From NCBI GenBank assembly GCA_023458615.1, contig JAEWYV010000259.1:1-9434 (forward strand): a stretch of 9,434 nt of DNA. The letters run 5' to 3'. The notes under the pieces were generated by a model, which saw nothing but the letters and a program-made list of their open reading frames with translations, searched no databases and had not been told where the DNA came from. Below, in pieces: positions 1-7,426 of this stretch. Within the stretch, counting starts at the first letter, position 1, and each line of letters starts with the position of its first letter. A program made the position numbers and the translations under genes. This DNA is from Bacillota bacterium. GTDB lineage: Bacteria > Bacillota > Clostridia > Christensenellales > CAG-138.

Positions 1-101
1 GCTAAAGTCAAGCGCCTGAATTTGAGTTAGTATGGTTATTTCGGGTGCTTAACCCCCTTATTTTAGGATGGTTAATGCGCAAACGGAGGTTGTTTGTTCT
101 C
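1..101 (+). other. Upstream region of lexA
   Basis: This stretch before lexA holds no coding region I can support. It contains a GGAGGT ribosome binding site at 85-90. No convincing -35/-10 pair is visible: TTGAGT at 22-27 has no good -10 at the expected distance. No Gram-positive SOS box (GAAC, four bases, GTTC) is seen, although a lexA promoter would normally carry one. The operator and promoter may lie before the window. Confidence 0.5.
85..90 (+). promoter_or_regulatory. Ribosome binding site of lexA
   Basis: GGAGGT lies 11 bases before the ATG at 102. This is a little far, but it is the only good site nearby and supports ATG 102 over the upstream in-frame ATGs at 45 and 75. Confidence 0.7.
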
Positions 102-731
102 ATGAAAAAGCTTTCCGATCCTCAGCAGGTTATCTTAGAGTACATGATTTCGTTTACCGAGGAACACGCCTATCCCCCCTCGGTTCGTGAAATATGCGCC
201 GCAGTTGGGCTGAAATCAACAGCTACGGTACACACACACTTAAGAAACCTTGAGAAAAAAGGGCTTATCACGCGTGATCCCTCCAAGCAGCGCGCCGTTT
301 TTGTCAACACGGAGAATCTGCCGGACCGTTTGGAAGAAAAGCCTTATGCTGTTCCACTCATCGGTCGCGTAGCAGCAGGTGTTCCTATGCTGGCAACGGA
401 GAATATTGAGGATGCCTTTCCCCTGCCGGACGTGCTCATGCATGGAAAAGAGCCGGAAGAGGTCTATATGCTCCGCGTAGATGGCGAGAGTATGCGCGAT
501 GCGGGCATTCGGGACGGGGATATCCTCGTCGTTAACCACAACTGCGCCTGCACCAACGGAGATATCGTGGTTGCACGTGTCAACGGCGAAAGCGCAACCG
601 TAAAGCGGTTTTTCCGTGAAAAAGAGCGGATTCGTCTCCAGCCGGAAAATGAGCTATTTGAACCGATTTACGTTGCCTATGAGGACGTGGAGATCTCCGG
701 CAAGGTGATTGGCCTGTTACGTACTATTTAG
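102..731 (+). CDS. lexA: LexA repressor (SOS regulator, self-cleaving)
   Basis: LexA represses SOS genes and inactivates itself by autocleavage when RecA filaments form on single-stranded DNA. The 209-residue product has the usual length. Residues 1-65 form the winged helix-turn-helix DNA-binding domain, with the recognition region around residues 27-50 (SVREICAAVGLKSTATVHTH). The cleavage site is Ala92-Gly93 in VAAGVP. The S24-type peptidase domain follows, with catalytic Ser130 in DGESMRDAGI and Lys168 in SATVKRFF. The start at 102 gives the family's usual N-terminus (LSDPQQVILEYM) and has GGAGGT upstream; an in-frame ATG at 45 would add 19 residues unlike the family. The gene converges on the minus-strand operon with 8 bp between stops. 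A run of six T follows the stop at 736-741, but no clear stem precedes it, so no intrinsic terminator is called. Confidence 0.97.
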   Translation: MKKLSDPQQVILEYMISFTEEHAYPPSVREICAAVGLKSTATVHTHLRNLEKKGLITRDPSKQRAVFVNTENLPDRLEEKPYAVPLIGRVAAGVPMLATENIEDAFPLPDVLMHGKEPEEVYMLRVDGESMRDAGIRDGDILVVNHNCACTNGDIVVARVNGESATVKRFFREKERIRLQPENELFEPIYVAYEDVEISGKVIGLLRTI

Positions 732-739
732 TCGCTTTT

Positions 740-1990
740 TTACAGCCCTTGGCGAATCAGCTCGCCACAGGCGAGCATGCAGGCGATCCTTGCATGCGCA
801 TAGGTCAGCGAACCCTGCAAATAGGCTGTATACGGCGCGCGGATGGGTCCATCCGCACTCAATTCAGTCGTCGCTCCCTGCACAAATGCGCCTGCCGCCA
901 TAACAACCTGATCTTCATAACCAGGCATATCCCACGGCTCCGGAGACACAAAGCTGTCCACCGGAGCCGCTTTTTGTATGCTCCGGCAAAAAGCGACAAG
1001 TGAATCGGCATCTGGGAACTGTACGGCTTGAATGATATCGGAACGGATCGCATCATAGAGCGGCATGGTGAGTAAATTCAGTTGCTCAAATACACGCGCG
1101 AACAAAACCGCACCTTTTACGCATTGTGCCGTTACATGAGGCGCTAAGAACAAGCCTTGATAAAACAGCCTGTAATCGCCCGCATAGGAACCGACTTCAG
1201 CTCCCATGCCGGGAACGGTCAGGCGCTGCGCAATACGGTCAATCAACTCCGCACGACCGGCGATATACCCGCCGGTTGGCGCTAATCCGCCACCCGGATT
1301 TTTAATCAACGAACCGGCAATCAGGTCTGCACCTTGCAGCGTTGGCTCAGTAGCTTCTACAAATTCGCCATAGCAGTTGTCGATTAAGACGACGGCATGC
1401 GGGAAAAGCACATGAACACGATCCAATGCAATCTTAAACTGCGCCATCGAGATTGCCTCACGCCAAGCATATCCGCGTGAGCGCTGAGCATAGATCACGC
1501 GTATTTGCGTATTGGATAATTGTTCCAATGCGGGCAGGTCAATCTCATTGTTCTGCGTTAACGGGATTGCCGAAAACGTAACACCCATCCGCTTGAGTGA
1601 ATTTGGCGCATCTCCCCGTGTGCCGATCGCCTCTAGTAGCGTGTCATATGGATCACCCGTAATAGAGACAATATGATCGCCTGGCTCAACAATGCCAGCA
1701 AGCGCAGTAAAGATCGCGTGTGTGCCGTTAACGAATTGCGGGCGTACCAGTGCCTTTTCAGACTGAAGCGCATGCGCAAAGACACGGTCAAGCGTATCCC
1801 TCCCGATGTCATCATAGCCATATCCGGTGGTTGGCGCAAAATGGCGTGTGCTGACGCGTTCAGCCCAAAACGCTTCCAGGACGCGTTGTTGATTCACCAT
1901 CTCGATAGCATCGACCCGTCGAAACACATCCTTACAATACTGTTCCGCGCTCCAAACCAGCTCTCTTGCGCGGTTAGAAATCTCCATCAT
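740..1990 (-). CDS. Methionine gamma-lyase family PLP enzyme ('aluminium resistance' type, YnbB-like)
   Basis: This is a fold-type I, pyridoxal-phosphate-dependent protein of the family annotated 'aluminium resistance protein' or 'methionine gamma-lyase family' (B. subtilis YnbB). Family signatures are GYGYDDIGRDTL near residue 55, NGTHAI near residue 87, ITGDPYDTL near 108, IDNCYGEF near 205 (the aspartate expected to contact the PLP ring) and SLIKNPGGG, where Lys230 is the likely Schiff-base lysine. At 416 residues it is full length. ATG 1990 is preferred because AAAGGA (2004-1999) sits 8 bases upstream and the codon forms an ATGA overlap with the miaA stop. An alternative TTG at 2011 has no ribosome binding site. 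The coupling implies co-translation with miaA. The physiological substrate is not established for the family; a C-S lyase activity on cysteine or methionine-like compounds is the usual guess. Full catalytic motifs argue against a pseudogene. Confidence 0.9.
   Translation of the reverse strand: MMEISNRARELVWSAEQYCKDVFRRVDAIEMVNQQRVLEAFWAERVSTRHFAPTTGYGYDDIGRDTLDRVFAHALQSEKALVRPQFVNGTHAIFTALAGIVEPGDHIVSITGDPYDTLLEAIGTRGDAPNSLKRMGVTFSAIPLTQNNEIDLPALEQLSNTQIRVIYAQRSRGYAWREAISMAQFKIALDRVHVLFPHAVVLIDNCYGEFVEATEPTLQGADLIAGSLIKNPGGGLAPTGGYIAGRAELIDRIAQRLTVPGMGAEVGSYAGDYRLFYQGLFLAPHVTAQCVKGAVLFARVFEQLNLLTMPLYDAIRSDIIQAVQFPDADSLVAFCRSIQKAAPVDSFVSPEPWDMPGYEDQVVMAAGAFVQGATTELSADGPIRAPYTAYLQGSLTYAHARIACMLACGELIRQGL
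760..797. repeat. Two adjacent inverted repeats (stem-loops) at the 3' end of the PLP enzyme gene
   Basis: GCTCGCC-ACA-GGCGAGC (760-776) is a perfect 7-bp stem with a 3-base loop. It is followed directly by GCATGCA (775-781) paired with TGCATGC (791-797) around a short inner GG/CC stem and a CGAT loop. The two arms share bases 775-776. Both lie inside the last codons of the minus-strand gene, about 30-65 bases past the lexA stop. Neither strand shows a U-tract right after the stems, so these are not standard intrinsic terminators. They could stabilise or pause either transcript, or merely reflect the coding sequence. Confidence 0.5.
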
Positions 1991-2961
1991 TCGTTCAATC
2001 CTTTCATCCAATGAACTGAATCTTCGGTTAAAGATTCGATTAACCCCGGCTTACAATTGTCCCAATCGGTTACATCATGCCAACGAATGCGAGAATCGCG
2101 GCGAAACCAGGTGAGTTGGCGTTTGGCAAAGTGCCGTGTATCAAGCTTAATCTGCTCTACTGCCGCCTCCAACGTGCAACTTCCATCAAAGTAGGCAAAG
2201 AGCTGCTGATATCCGATGGAGCGCATTGCCGAAAGATTCTTATCATAGTGCGCGTCATATATTTTTCGAGCTTCATTCAATAGACCTGCCTGCATCATGC
2301 AATCTACGCGCAAATTGATACGCGCATAAAGCTGATCGCGCTCCATGTTCAGTCCGATAAGCATTGCTTCAAATGGTGCCTGCTCCCCTGCGTTGTTTTG
2401 AAAATCTGCACCATACGAGGAGAGCGGCCGTCCAGAACAGTCAAACACCTCTAGAGCGCGAACAATACGCTTTTTGTCATTGACGTGGAGGCGAGCTGCG
2501 CAATCCGGATCAACAATAGCCAGACGCGCATAGGCTTTTGACGGATCCAAGTCATATTGCTGAGCGATTTTCTCTCGAATCGAATCATCTCTGGGTATGG
2601 CAAATCCCAACGGATAGGTCAACGAATTGACATAGAGCCCGCTGCCGCCAACGATGATTGGAACATGCTGACGCGCATTTACTTCAAGTATGGCATTCGA
2701 CGCCATCTCGCGAAACATCGAAACCGAAAAATCCGGCGTATTGATTGGCAAACAGTCAATCAAATGATGCGGTATCCCCTGCCGTTCTTGTGCCAATGGC
2801 TTAGCAGAGCCGATATCCATGCCATAATAAACTTGCACGGAATCGGCGGAGATAATCTCTCCGTCCACACGCTTTGCAAGCTCGATGGATAATTCGGTTT
2901 TATGACAGGCGGTTGGCCCGACGATGCAGACGATTCTTTGCCTGATTGACTGTGCTTCCAT
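1987..2961 (-). CDS. miaA: tRNA dimethylallyltransferase MiaA
   Basis: MiaA transfers the dimethylallyl group of DMAPP to N6 of A37 in tRNAs reading UNN codons, giving i6A, the substrate of MiaB. The 324-residue protein carries GPTA at 15-18, Thr22 and Asp40 in SADSVQVYYGMDIGSAKP (equivalents of the E. coli Thr24 and Asp42 region), HHLID, GGSGLYVNSL, RALEVFDCSGRPLS, MRSIGYQQL and TRHFAKRQLTWFRR near the C-terminus, all family landmarks. One oddity is that the P-loop reads GPTACHKT, with His20 where the family has an almost invariant glycine. The start ATG lies 5 bases after the mutL stop with no obvious Shine-Dalgarno sequence, which suggests translation coupled to mutL. The stop overlaps the start of the next gene (ATGA). 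The gene is otherwise intact, so I call it functional with moderate reservation. Confidence 0.96.
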   Translation of the reverse strand: MEAQSIRQRIVCIVGPTACHKTELSIELAKRVDGEIISADSVQVYYGMDIGSAKPLAQERQGIPHHLIDCLPINTPDFSVSMFREMASNAILEVNARQHVPIIVGGSGLYVNSLTYPLGFAIPRDDSIREKIAQQYDLDPSKAYARLAIVDPDCAARLHVNDKKRIVRALEVFDCSGRPLSSYGADFQNNAGEQAPFEAMLIGLNMERDQLYARINLRVDCMMQAGLLNEARKIYDAHYDKNLSAMRSIGYQQLFAYFDGSCTLEAAVEQIKLDTRHFAKRQLTWFRRDSRIRWHDVTDWDNCKPGLIESLTEDSVHWMKGLNE

Positions 2962-2966
2962 AGAGT

Positions 2967-4793
2967 TTATAAAACACGTTTGAACATCTTCTCGATGTCC
3001 GTTTTTGTAAAGCGCACCGCAACCGGGCGCCCATGCGGGCAGGTTAAGAGTGTGTCCTGCTCGCGAATCTTCTCCAATAATTGCCTGATTTCGTCATGGC
3101 TCAGCCGCTCCCCCGCTTTTACCGCGTGTTTACAGGCGGATTGCGCGATTGCGTCGCGAAACCAATCGTTTGGACGTACTTCATCTGAACCGGAGAGAAA
3201 CTCCAGAACATCATGTAAAAACGCTCCTTTTAAAGCGGAACCGTTTATCTGCGGAACAGCGAGCAGGGTCACGCTTGTTTCCCCTGCGTCCGAAAAGACA
3301 AAGCCAAAGCGCTCAAGTTCCTCTCTACTTGTTAGGAAAACATCCGATTCACTGGGCAGCAAACGGACATCTTCTGGCAAAAAAAGCGATTGGGAGACAA
3401 CAGCGACGCTTCGCGCCATTAGAGCATCGTATAACAAGCGCTCGTGCGCCGCGTGCTGATCGATGCAATAAACGTTCTCCCCCTGCTGCACATACCAATA
3501 GGTATCAAATGCACAACCGATGATGTGATATGGATTGTCAAATGACTCAATGGTCTTTGAGAGAAAGATTGGTTCCTGTCGCATCTGGGGTTCTGGTTCG
3601 CGACTTGGCACTCGATAGGTTGGCACCCGCGGCGGCAGGCCGACATACCCGCTCTCGCGTAGTGTACCGCTGGGTTGCGGAACCGGCGTACGCAAGTCGA
3701 TCCGGGCTTGCTGAATGGCCGGTTCCCGATTCTGCTCAAGAAGATCCTGCTCAAACCGTGGCTGCTGTTCCTCGGAGCTCTCACGTAATTCCATGGTCGG
3801 GACATAACTGCGAATCAGTGCCTCCGAGCATGCAACGACAACGCTTCTACTAACGCGCTGCTCATCGGTAAAGCGCACCTCCAGCTTTGCGGGGTGCACG
3901 TTGACGTCCACCTCCGCATACGCAATGCTTAAGTATAGAACAGCGAATGGAAAGCGACCAATCAGGACACGCGTATCAAACGATCGTGAAAGCGCATTAC
4001 TCAGCGAATTGGAGCGAATGATGCGTCCATTGAGTAAAAATGTCTGACCGGACCGATTGGCACGCGCAAGATCTGGAACGCCGACAAATCCGGTAATCTT
4101 CAAATAACCATCATCAAACGAAACGGGACAAATCTGGCGTTCTGTACTGATACCATAGACCGAGACAAGCGCATCCTTTGCACTTGCATTCCCCGTAGAG
4201 CGATAGACTGTTTTTCCGCCGCTGATATAGTGCACGGAGATCTGCGGCGCAGAAAGGATCAGCCTTGCAACATAATCACCGATAGCAGCGCTTTCTGCGC
4301 GGCTGCTCTTGATGAATTTCAATCGCGCGGGAACATTGTAAAAAAGGTTTTTCACCTCAATGCTCGTGCCGCGCGTTCCAGCGACACGCCGGTGCTCTAA
4401 AAGTTCTCCGCCCTCATAACGAATCAATGTGCCCAAATCGTCCTCTTCGGTTTGCGTTTGCAGGGTAACGCGGGCTACCGCCGCGATAGAAGCCAATGCC
4501 TCCCCACGAAAGCCGAGTGACCGAATAGAGAACAGGTCATTTGCTGTCGAAATTTTGCTCGTGGCATGCCTTAAAAATGCGGTTTCGCAGTCGTCATCGG
4601 CAATTCCGCTGCCGTTGTCAATGATACGGATACAATCGACTCCGCCGTTTTCAATTTCAATGGTGATATTGGTCGCACCCGCATCAATGGAGTTTTCAAC
4701 AAGTTCTTTGACAACCGAACTAGGCCGCTCAACAACCTCGCCTGCGGCAATTTGATTTGCAATTCTTGGTGGAAGCACATGTACCTTGGGCAT
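2967..4793 (-). CDS. mutL: DNA mismatch repair protein MutL (endonuclease type)
   Basis: MutL links MutS mismatch recognition to strand removal. The N-terminal GHKL ATPase domain (about 1-330) shows ELVENSIDAGA, DNGSGI, ATSKI, GFRGEALASIAAV and FYNVPARLKF. A linker of about 90 residues, rich in Gln, Pro, Arg and Glu (about 335-425), leads to the dimerisation and nuclease domain. That domain has the metal-binding motif DQHAAHERLLYD beginning at Asp445, a clamp-binding-like QSLFLP at 468-473, ACKHAVKAGE, and CPHGRP beginning at Cys585. This set marks a nicking MutL, as in Bacillus, consistent with MutH-independent repair. The last acidic residue of the DQHAX2EX4E motif is Asp456 rather than Glu. 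At 608 residues the length is normal. The start is 15 bases after the mutS stop, with GGAG in between. Translation is probably coupled to mutS. Confidence 0.98.
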   Translation of the reverse strand: MPKVHVLPPRIANQIAAGEVVERPSSVVKELVENSIDAGATNITIEIENGGVDCIRIIDNGSGIADDDCETAFLRHATSKISTANDLFSIRSLGFRGEALASIAAVARVTLQTQTEEDDLGTLIRYEGGELLEHRRVAGTRGTSIEVKNLFYNVPARLKFIKSSRAESAAIGDYVARLILSAPQISVHYISGGKTVYRSTGNASAKDALVSVYGISTERQICPVSFDDGYLKITGFVGVPDLARANRSGQTFLLNGRIIRSNSLSNALSRSFDTRVLIGRFPFAVLYLSIAYAEVDVNVHPAKLEVRFTDEQRVSRSVVVACSEALIRSYVPTMELRESSEEQQPRFEQDLLEQNREPAIQQARIDLRTPVPQPSGTLRESGYVGLPPRVPTYRVPSREPEPQMRQEPIFLSKTIESFDNPYHIIGCAFDTYWYVQQGENVYCIDQHAAHERLLYDALMARSVAVVSQSLFLPEDVRLLPSESDVFLTSREELERFGFVFSDAGETSVTLLAVPQINGSALKGAFLHDVLEFLSGSDEVRPNDWFRDAIAQSACKHAVKAGERLSHDEIRQLLEKIREQDTLLTCPHGRPVAVRFTKTDIEKMFKRVL

Positions 4794-4808
4794 AAATGTT
4801 CTCCGTTA

Positions 4809-7409
4809 TTATTTCAGCATGGCATGCAGCGCGAAGAGTTGATTGAGTGCTTCCAGTGGCGTCAGGTGATTGACGTCCATCTCTTTTAGAATGCGAAGAG
4901 CACTCTCTTCCCTGCTCTCATCAAGCAATGAAGGTTGTACGCTGATCTCTATTTTTGCCGGTTCGCGCTTTGCGGCAATATCCGCCGTTTCCAATCTTTC
5001 TAATATCTCCTTGGCACGTGTGAGCACGGCTTCCGGCAAGCCTGCAAGACGGGCAACCTGAATACCGAAGCTCTGATCTGCCCCGCCGCGAACGATCTTT
5101 CGTAAAAACACGATATCTTCGCCGATCTCCCGAACAGTGACACGAAAATTCTTCACACCGGAGAGTTCGCCTTCCAACTCGGTGAGTTCATGATAATGCG
5201 TTGCAAACAGCGCCTTGGCGCCACAGCGCTTTGCATCGGCAATGTATTCCAGTATCGACCAGGCGATGCTGAGCCCATCAAAGGTGCTCGTACCTCGCCC
5301 GATTTCATCAAGAATGAGGAGGCTGTTTGCACTTGCATTATGCAAAATATTGGCAACCTCACTCATCTCCACCATAAACGTACTCTGCCCGGAGGAAAGA
5401 TCGTCACTTGCGCCGATACGCGTAAAGATTCGATCGATGATGCAGATATCCGCCTCTGTTGCCGGGACAAACGAACCGATATGCGCCATGAGCGCAATCA
5501 GTGCTGTTTGACGCATGTAGGTGCTTTTTCCGGCCATGTTGGGACCCGTAATGATCAACAACCGGTCATCGGTACGGTTGAGCAGAACATCGTTCGGCAC
5601 AAACGGATCCTTCATCGCGCGCTCAATGACGGGATGCCGTCCGTTGATGATTTTGATTCGTCCCTGCTGGTTTAAATTCGGGCGTTGATACCCATTGTTG
5701 GAAGCAACTTCGGAAAGAGACACATAGGCGTCTAACTCTGCAATCCATGCGCCGTTGAGCTGAAGCCTGCCGGTGCAGTTGAGCAATACTTCACGAATCG
5801 CGGAAAAGAGCTCTGCTTCCAATGCGATGAGGCGATCCTTGGCGCCAAGGATTTTCTGCTCCATCTCCTTGAGTTCTGGTGTTACATAGCGCTCGGCATT
5901 GGCAAGCGTCTGCTTGCGCTCATATTCATAAGGCACCTGTGCAAGGTAGGACTTGGTCACTTCGATATAGTAGCCAAATACCCGATTATAGCTCACACGT
6001 AAGGATTTGATCTTGGTACTTTCGCGCTCGTTTGCTTCAAACTGCTCAAGCCACGCCTGCGAATTTTCCGCGATGCTGCGAAGTTCATCCACCTCAGCGT
6101 TGTAGCCTGTTCGGATGAAGCCGCCTTCCTTTAGGTTCGAAGGAGGCTCATCTACAATCGCGTTCATCAGTAAAGATAAGATATCCGCCATCTCATCCAG
6201 ATCGCGAGAGATATCCTGAAGCGCAGCAGAGCTGCTGCTACGGATCGTTTCTTTGATAAGCGGAATTCTCTCCAAGGTCAAGATCAGCGCTACACAGTCC
6301 CTTGCGTTCACGGTGCCGTAAACAATTTTGCTGCAAAGCCGCTCGATGTCATACATACCATGCAGCAACTCTTGGAGTTGTTTGCGCTGCGTGAGATTGT
6401 CCTTCAGTTCCCCTACTGCATCGAGCCGACGCTCAATTTCTTCGATCGATTGGAGTGGGCGGTCGATCCAATCCCGCAGCATTCGGCCACCCATACCGGT
6501 TTTCGCCTGATCCAGAAGATGCAGGAGTGTGTTTTTCTTATTTGCGCCGTAACGGAGCGGCTGTGTCAATTCCAGATTTCGCCGTGTGGTTGCGTCTAGA
6601 ACCATATAGCTGCTTCGATTCAGCAGGCGCATCCCATTGATATGGGACAGCGCATTTTTCTGTGTTTCGTCGAGATAGCGCATCAGCGCGCCAGCGGCAG
6701 AGACGGCATAGGGCGCATCGTCCGCACCAAAGCCAGCGAGTGAACTCACGTTGAAATGTCGCTTCAAAACATCTCTAGCGTTCTCCGGCAGAAATGCGCC
6801 GGCTCCATATTGCTCCAAATAGTAAGCAGATGAAATCTGCCGTGCCAACAGTTGCTGCAAAAACAGGGATGGCTCAGCTATAATCTCGCGCGGACGAATG
6901 CGTTCCAGCTCATCCAGCAGCGCAACCGCCGGTTGTTTTCCATCCAACTGCAATAAGTAGAATTCCCCAGTCGAAACATCCGCATAGGCCAAGCCAATGA
7001 TGCTCTCTCCGATTGAGATGGAGGCAATATAACTATTCTGCCCCTCTTCCAGCATGCGATCTTCAATGACCGTACCAGGCGTGATGATGCGGATAACATC
7101 CCGTTCCACGAGACCTTTTGCTTGTGTTGGATCCTCCATCTGTTCGCAGACGGCAACTTTATATCCCTTTTCAATGAGTTTGGCGATATAGTTATCAACC
7201 GCATGATAAGGAACGCCGCACATCGGGGCGCGTTCGCTCAACCCGCAGTCGCGGCCGGTAAGAACGAGGTCCAGCTCTTTTGCGGCGGTTTTTGCGTCTT
7301 CAAAGAACATCTCATAGAAGTCTCCCAGACGAAAAAACAACAAGCAATCGCTATATTTTTCTTTTAGCTCGAGATATTGCCGCATCATCGGCGTCATCGA
7401 AGCAGGCAT
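4809..7409 (-). CDS. mutS: DNA mismatch repair protein MutS
   Basis: MutS recognises mispairs and small loops and recruits MutL on ATP binding. The 866-residue protein has the mismatch-binding Phe31-Tyr32-Glu33 in GDFYEMF, connector and lever regions, and the ABC-type ATPase domain with Walker A GPNMAGKST (Lys628), STFMVEMSE, Walker B LLILDEIGRGTSTFDG (Asp701, Glu702) and ATHYHELTELE. A QPSLLD segment at 825-830 resembles a sliding-clamp-binding peptide, in the same area as the QLSFF motif of B. subtilis MutS; this assignment is inference. ATG 7409 is chosen because GGAGGG (7419-7414) lies 4 bases upstream. A longer frame reaching 7469 only adds an arginine-rich reading of the preceding gene's tail. 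The gene starts 17 bases after the preceding stop and ends with tandem TAA TAA stops. Confidence 0.98.
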   Translation of the reverse strand: MPASMTPMMRQYLELKEKYSDCLLFFRLGDFYEMFFEDAKTAAKELDLVLTGRDCGLSERAPMCGVPYHAVDNYIAKLIEKGYKVAVCEQMEDPTQAKGLVERDVIRIITPGTVIEDRMLEEGQNSYIASISIGESIIGLAYADVSTGEFYLLQLDGKQPAVALLDELERIRPREIIAEPSLFLQQLLARQISSAYYLEQYGAGAFLPENARDVLKRHFNVSSLAGFGADDAPYAVSAAGALMRYLDETQKNALSHINGMRLLNRSSYMVLDATTRRNLELTQPLRYGANKKNTLLHLLDQAKTGMGGRMLRDWIDRPLQSIEEIERRLDAVGELKDNLTQRKQLQELLHGMYDIERLCSKIVYGTVNARDCVALILTLERIPLIKETIRSSSSAALQDISRDLDEMADILSLLMNAIVDEPPSNLKEGGFIRTGYNAEVDELRSIAENSQAWLEQFEANERESTKIKSLRVSYNRVFGYYIEVTKSYLAQVPYEYERKQTLANAERYVTPELKEMEQKILGAKDRLIALEAELFSAIREVLLNCTGRLQLNGAWIAELDAYVSLSEVASNNGYQRPNLNQQGRIKIINGRHPVIERAMKDPFVPNDVLLNRTDDRLLIITGPNMAGKSTYMRQTALIALMAHIGSFVPATEADICIIDRIFTRIGASDDLSSGQSTFMVEMSEVANILHNASANSLLILDEIGRGTSTFDGLSIAWSILEYIADAKRCGAKALFATHYHELTELEGELSGVKNFRVTVREIGEDIVFLRKIVRGGADQSFGIQVARLAGLPEAVLTRAKEILERLETADIAAKREPAKIEISVQPSLLDESREESALRILKEMDVNHLTPLEALNQLFALHAMLK

Positions 7410-7413
7410 TCGT

Positions 7414-7419
7414 CCCTCC
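7414..7419 (-). promoter_or_regulatory. Ribosome binding site deciding the mutS start
   Basis: GGAGGG on the minus strand, 4 bases before ATG 7409, lies in the 17-base gap after the preceding stop codon. It favours the MPASMTPMM start over ATG 7397, which would be 16 bases away. Confidence 0.8.
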
Positions 7420-7426
7420 GCTGGTG

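Noticed and set aside
1991..2011. TTG start at 2011 for the PLP enzyme
   Set aside because: It has no ribosome binding site. ATG 1990 has AAAGGA 8 bases upstream and makes an ATGA overlap with the miaA stop.
2980..3853. Plus-strand frames within mutL (2980-3459, 3149-3523, 3530-3853)
   Set aside because: They lie opposite a full-length, motif-rich mutL, have no recognisable domains, and look like antisense shadows.
5190..5675. 161-codon plus-strand frame opposite mutS
   Set aside because: It covers the strongly conserved ATPase region of mutS on the other strand and shows no family motif of its own.
7117..7124. Possible CX3CX2C radical-SAM reading of the YlbF/YmcA-family tail (CNGDCGGC, 7427-7468 region)
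   Set aside because: The spacing matches, but a 129-residue helical protein has no radical-SAM barrel, so only a metal or Fe-S ligand role is plausible.
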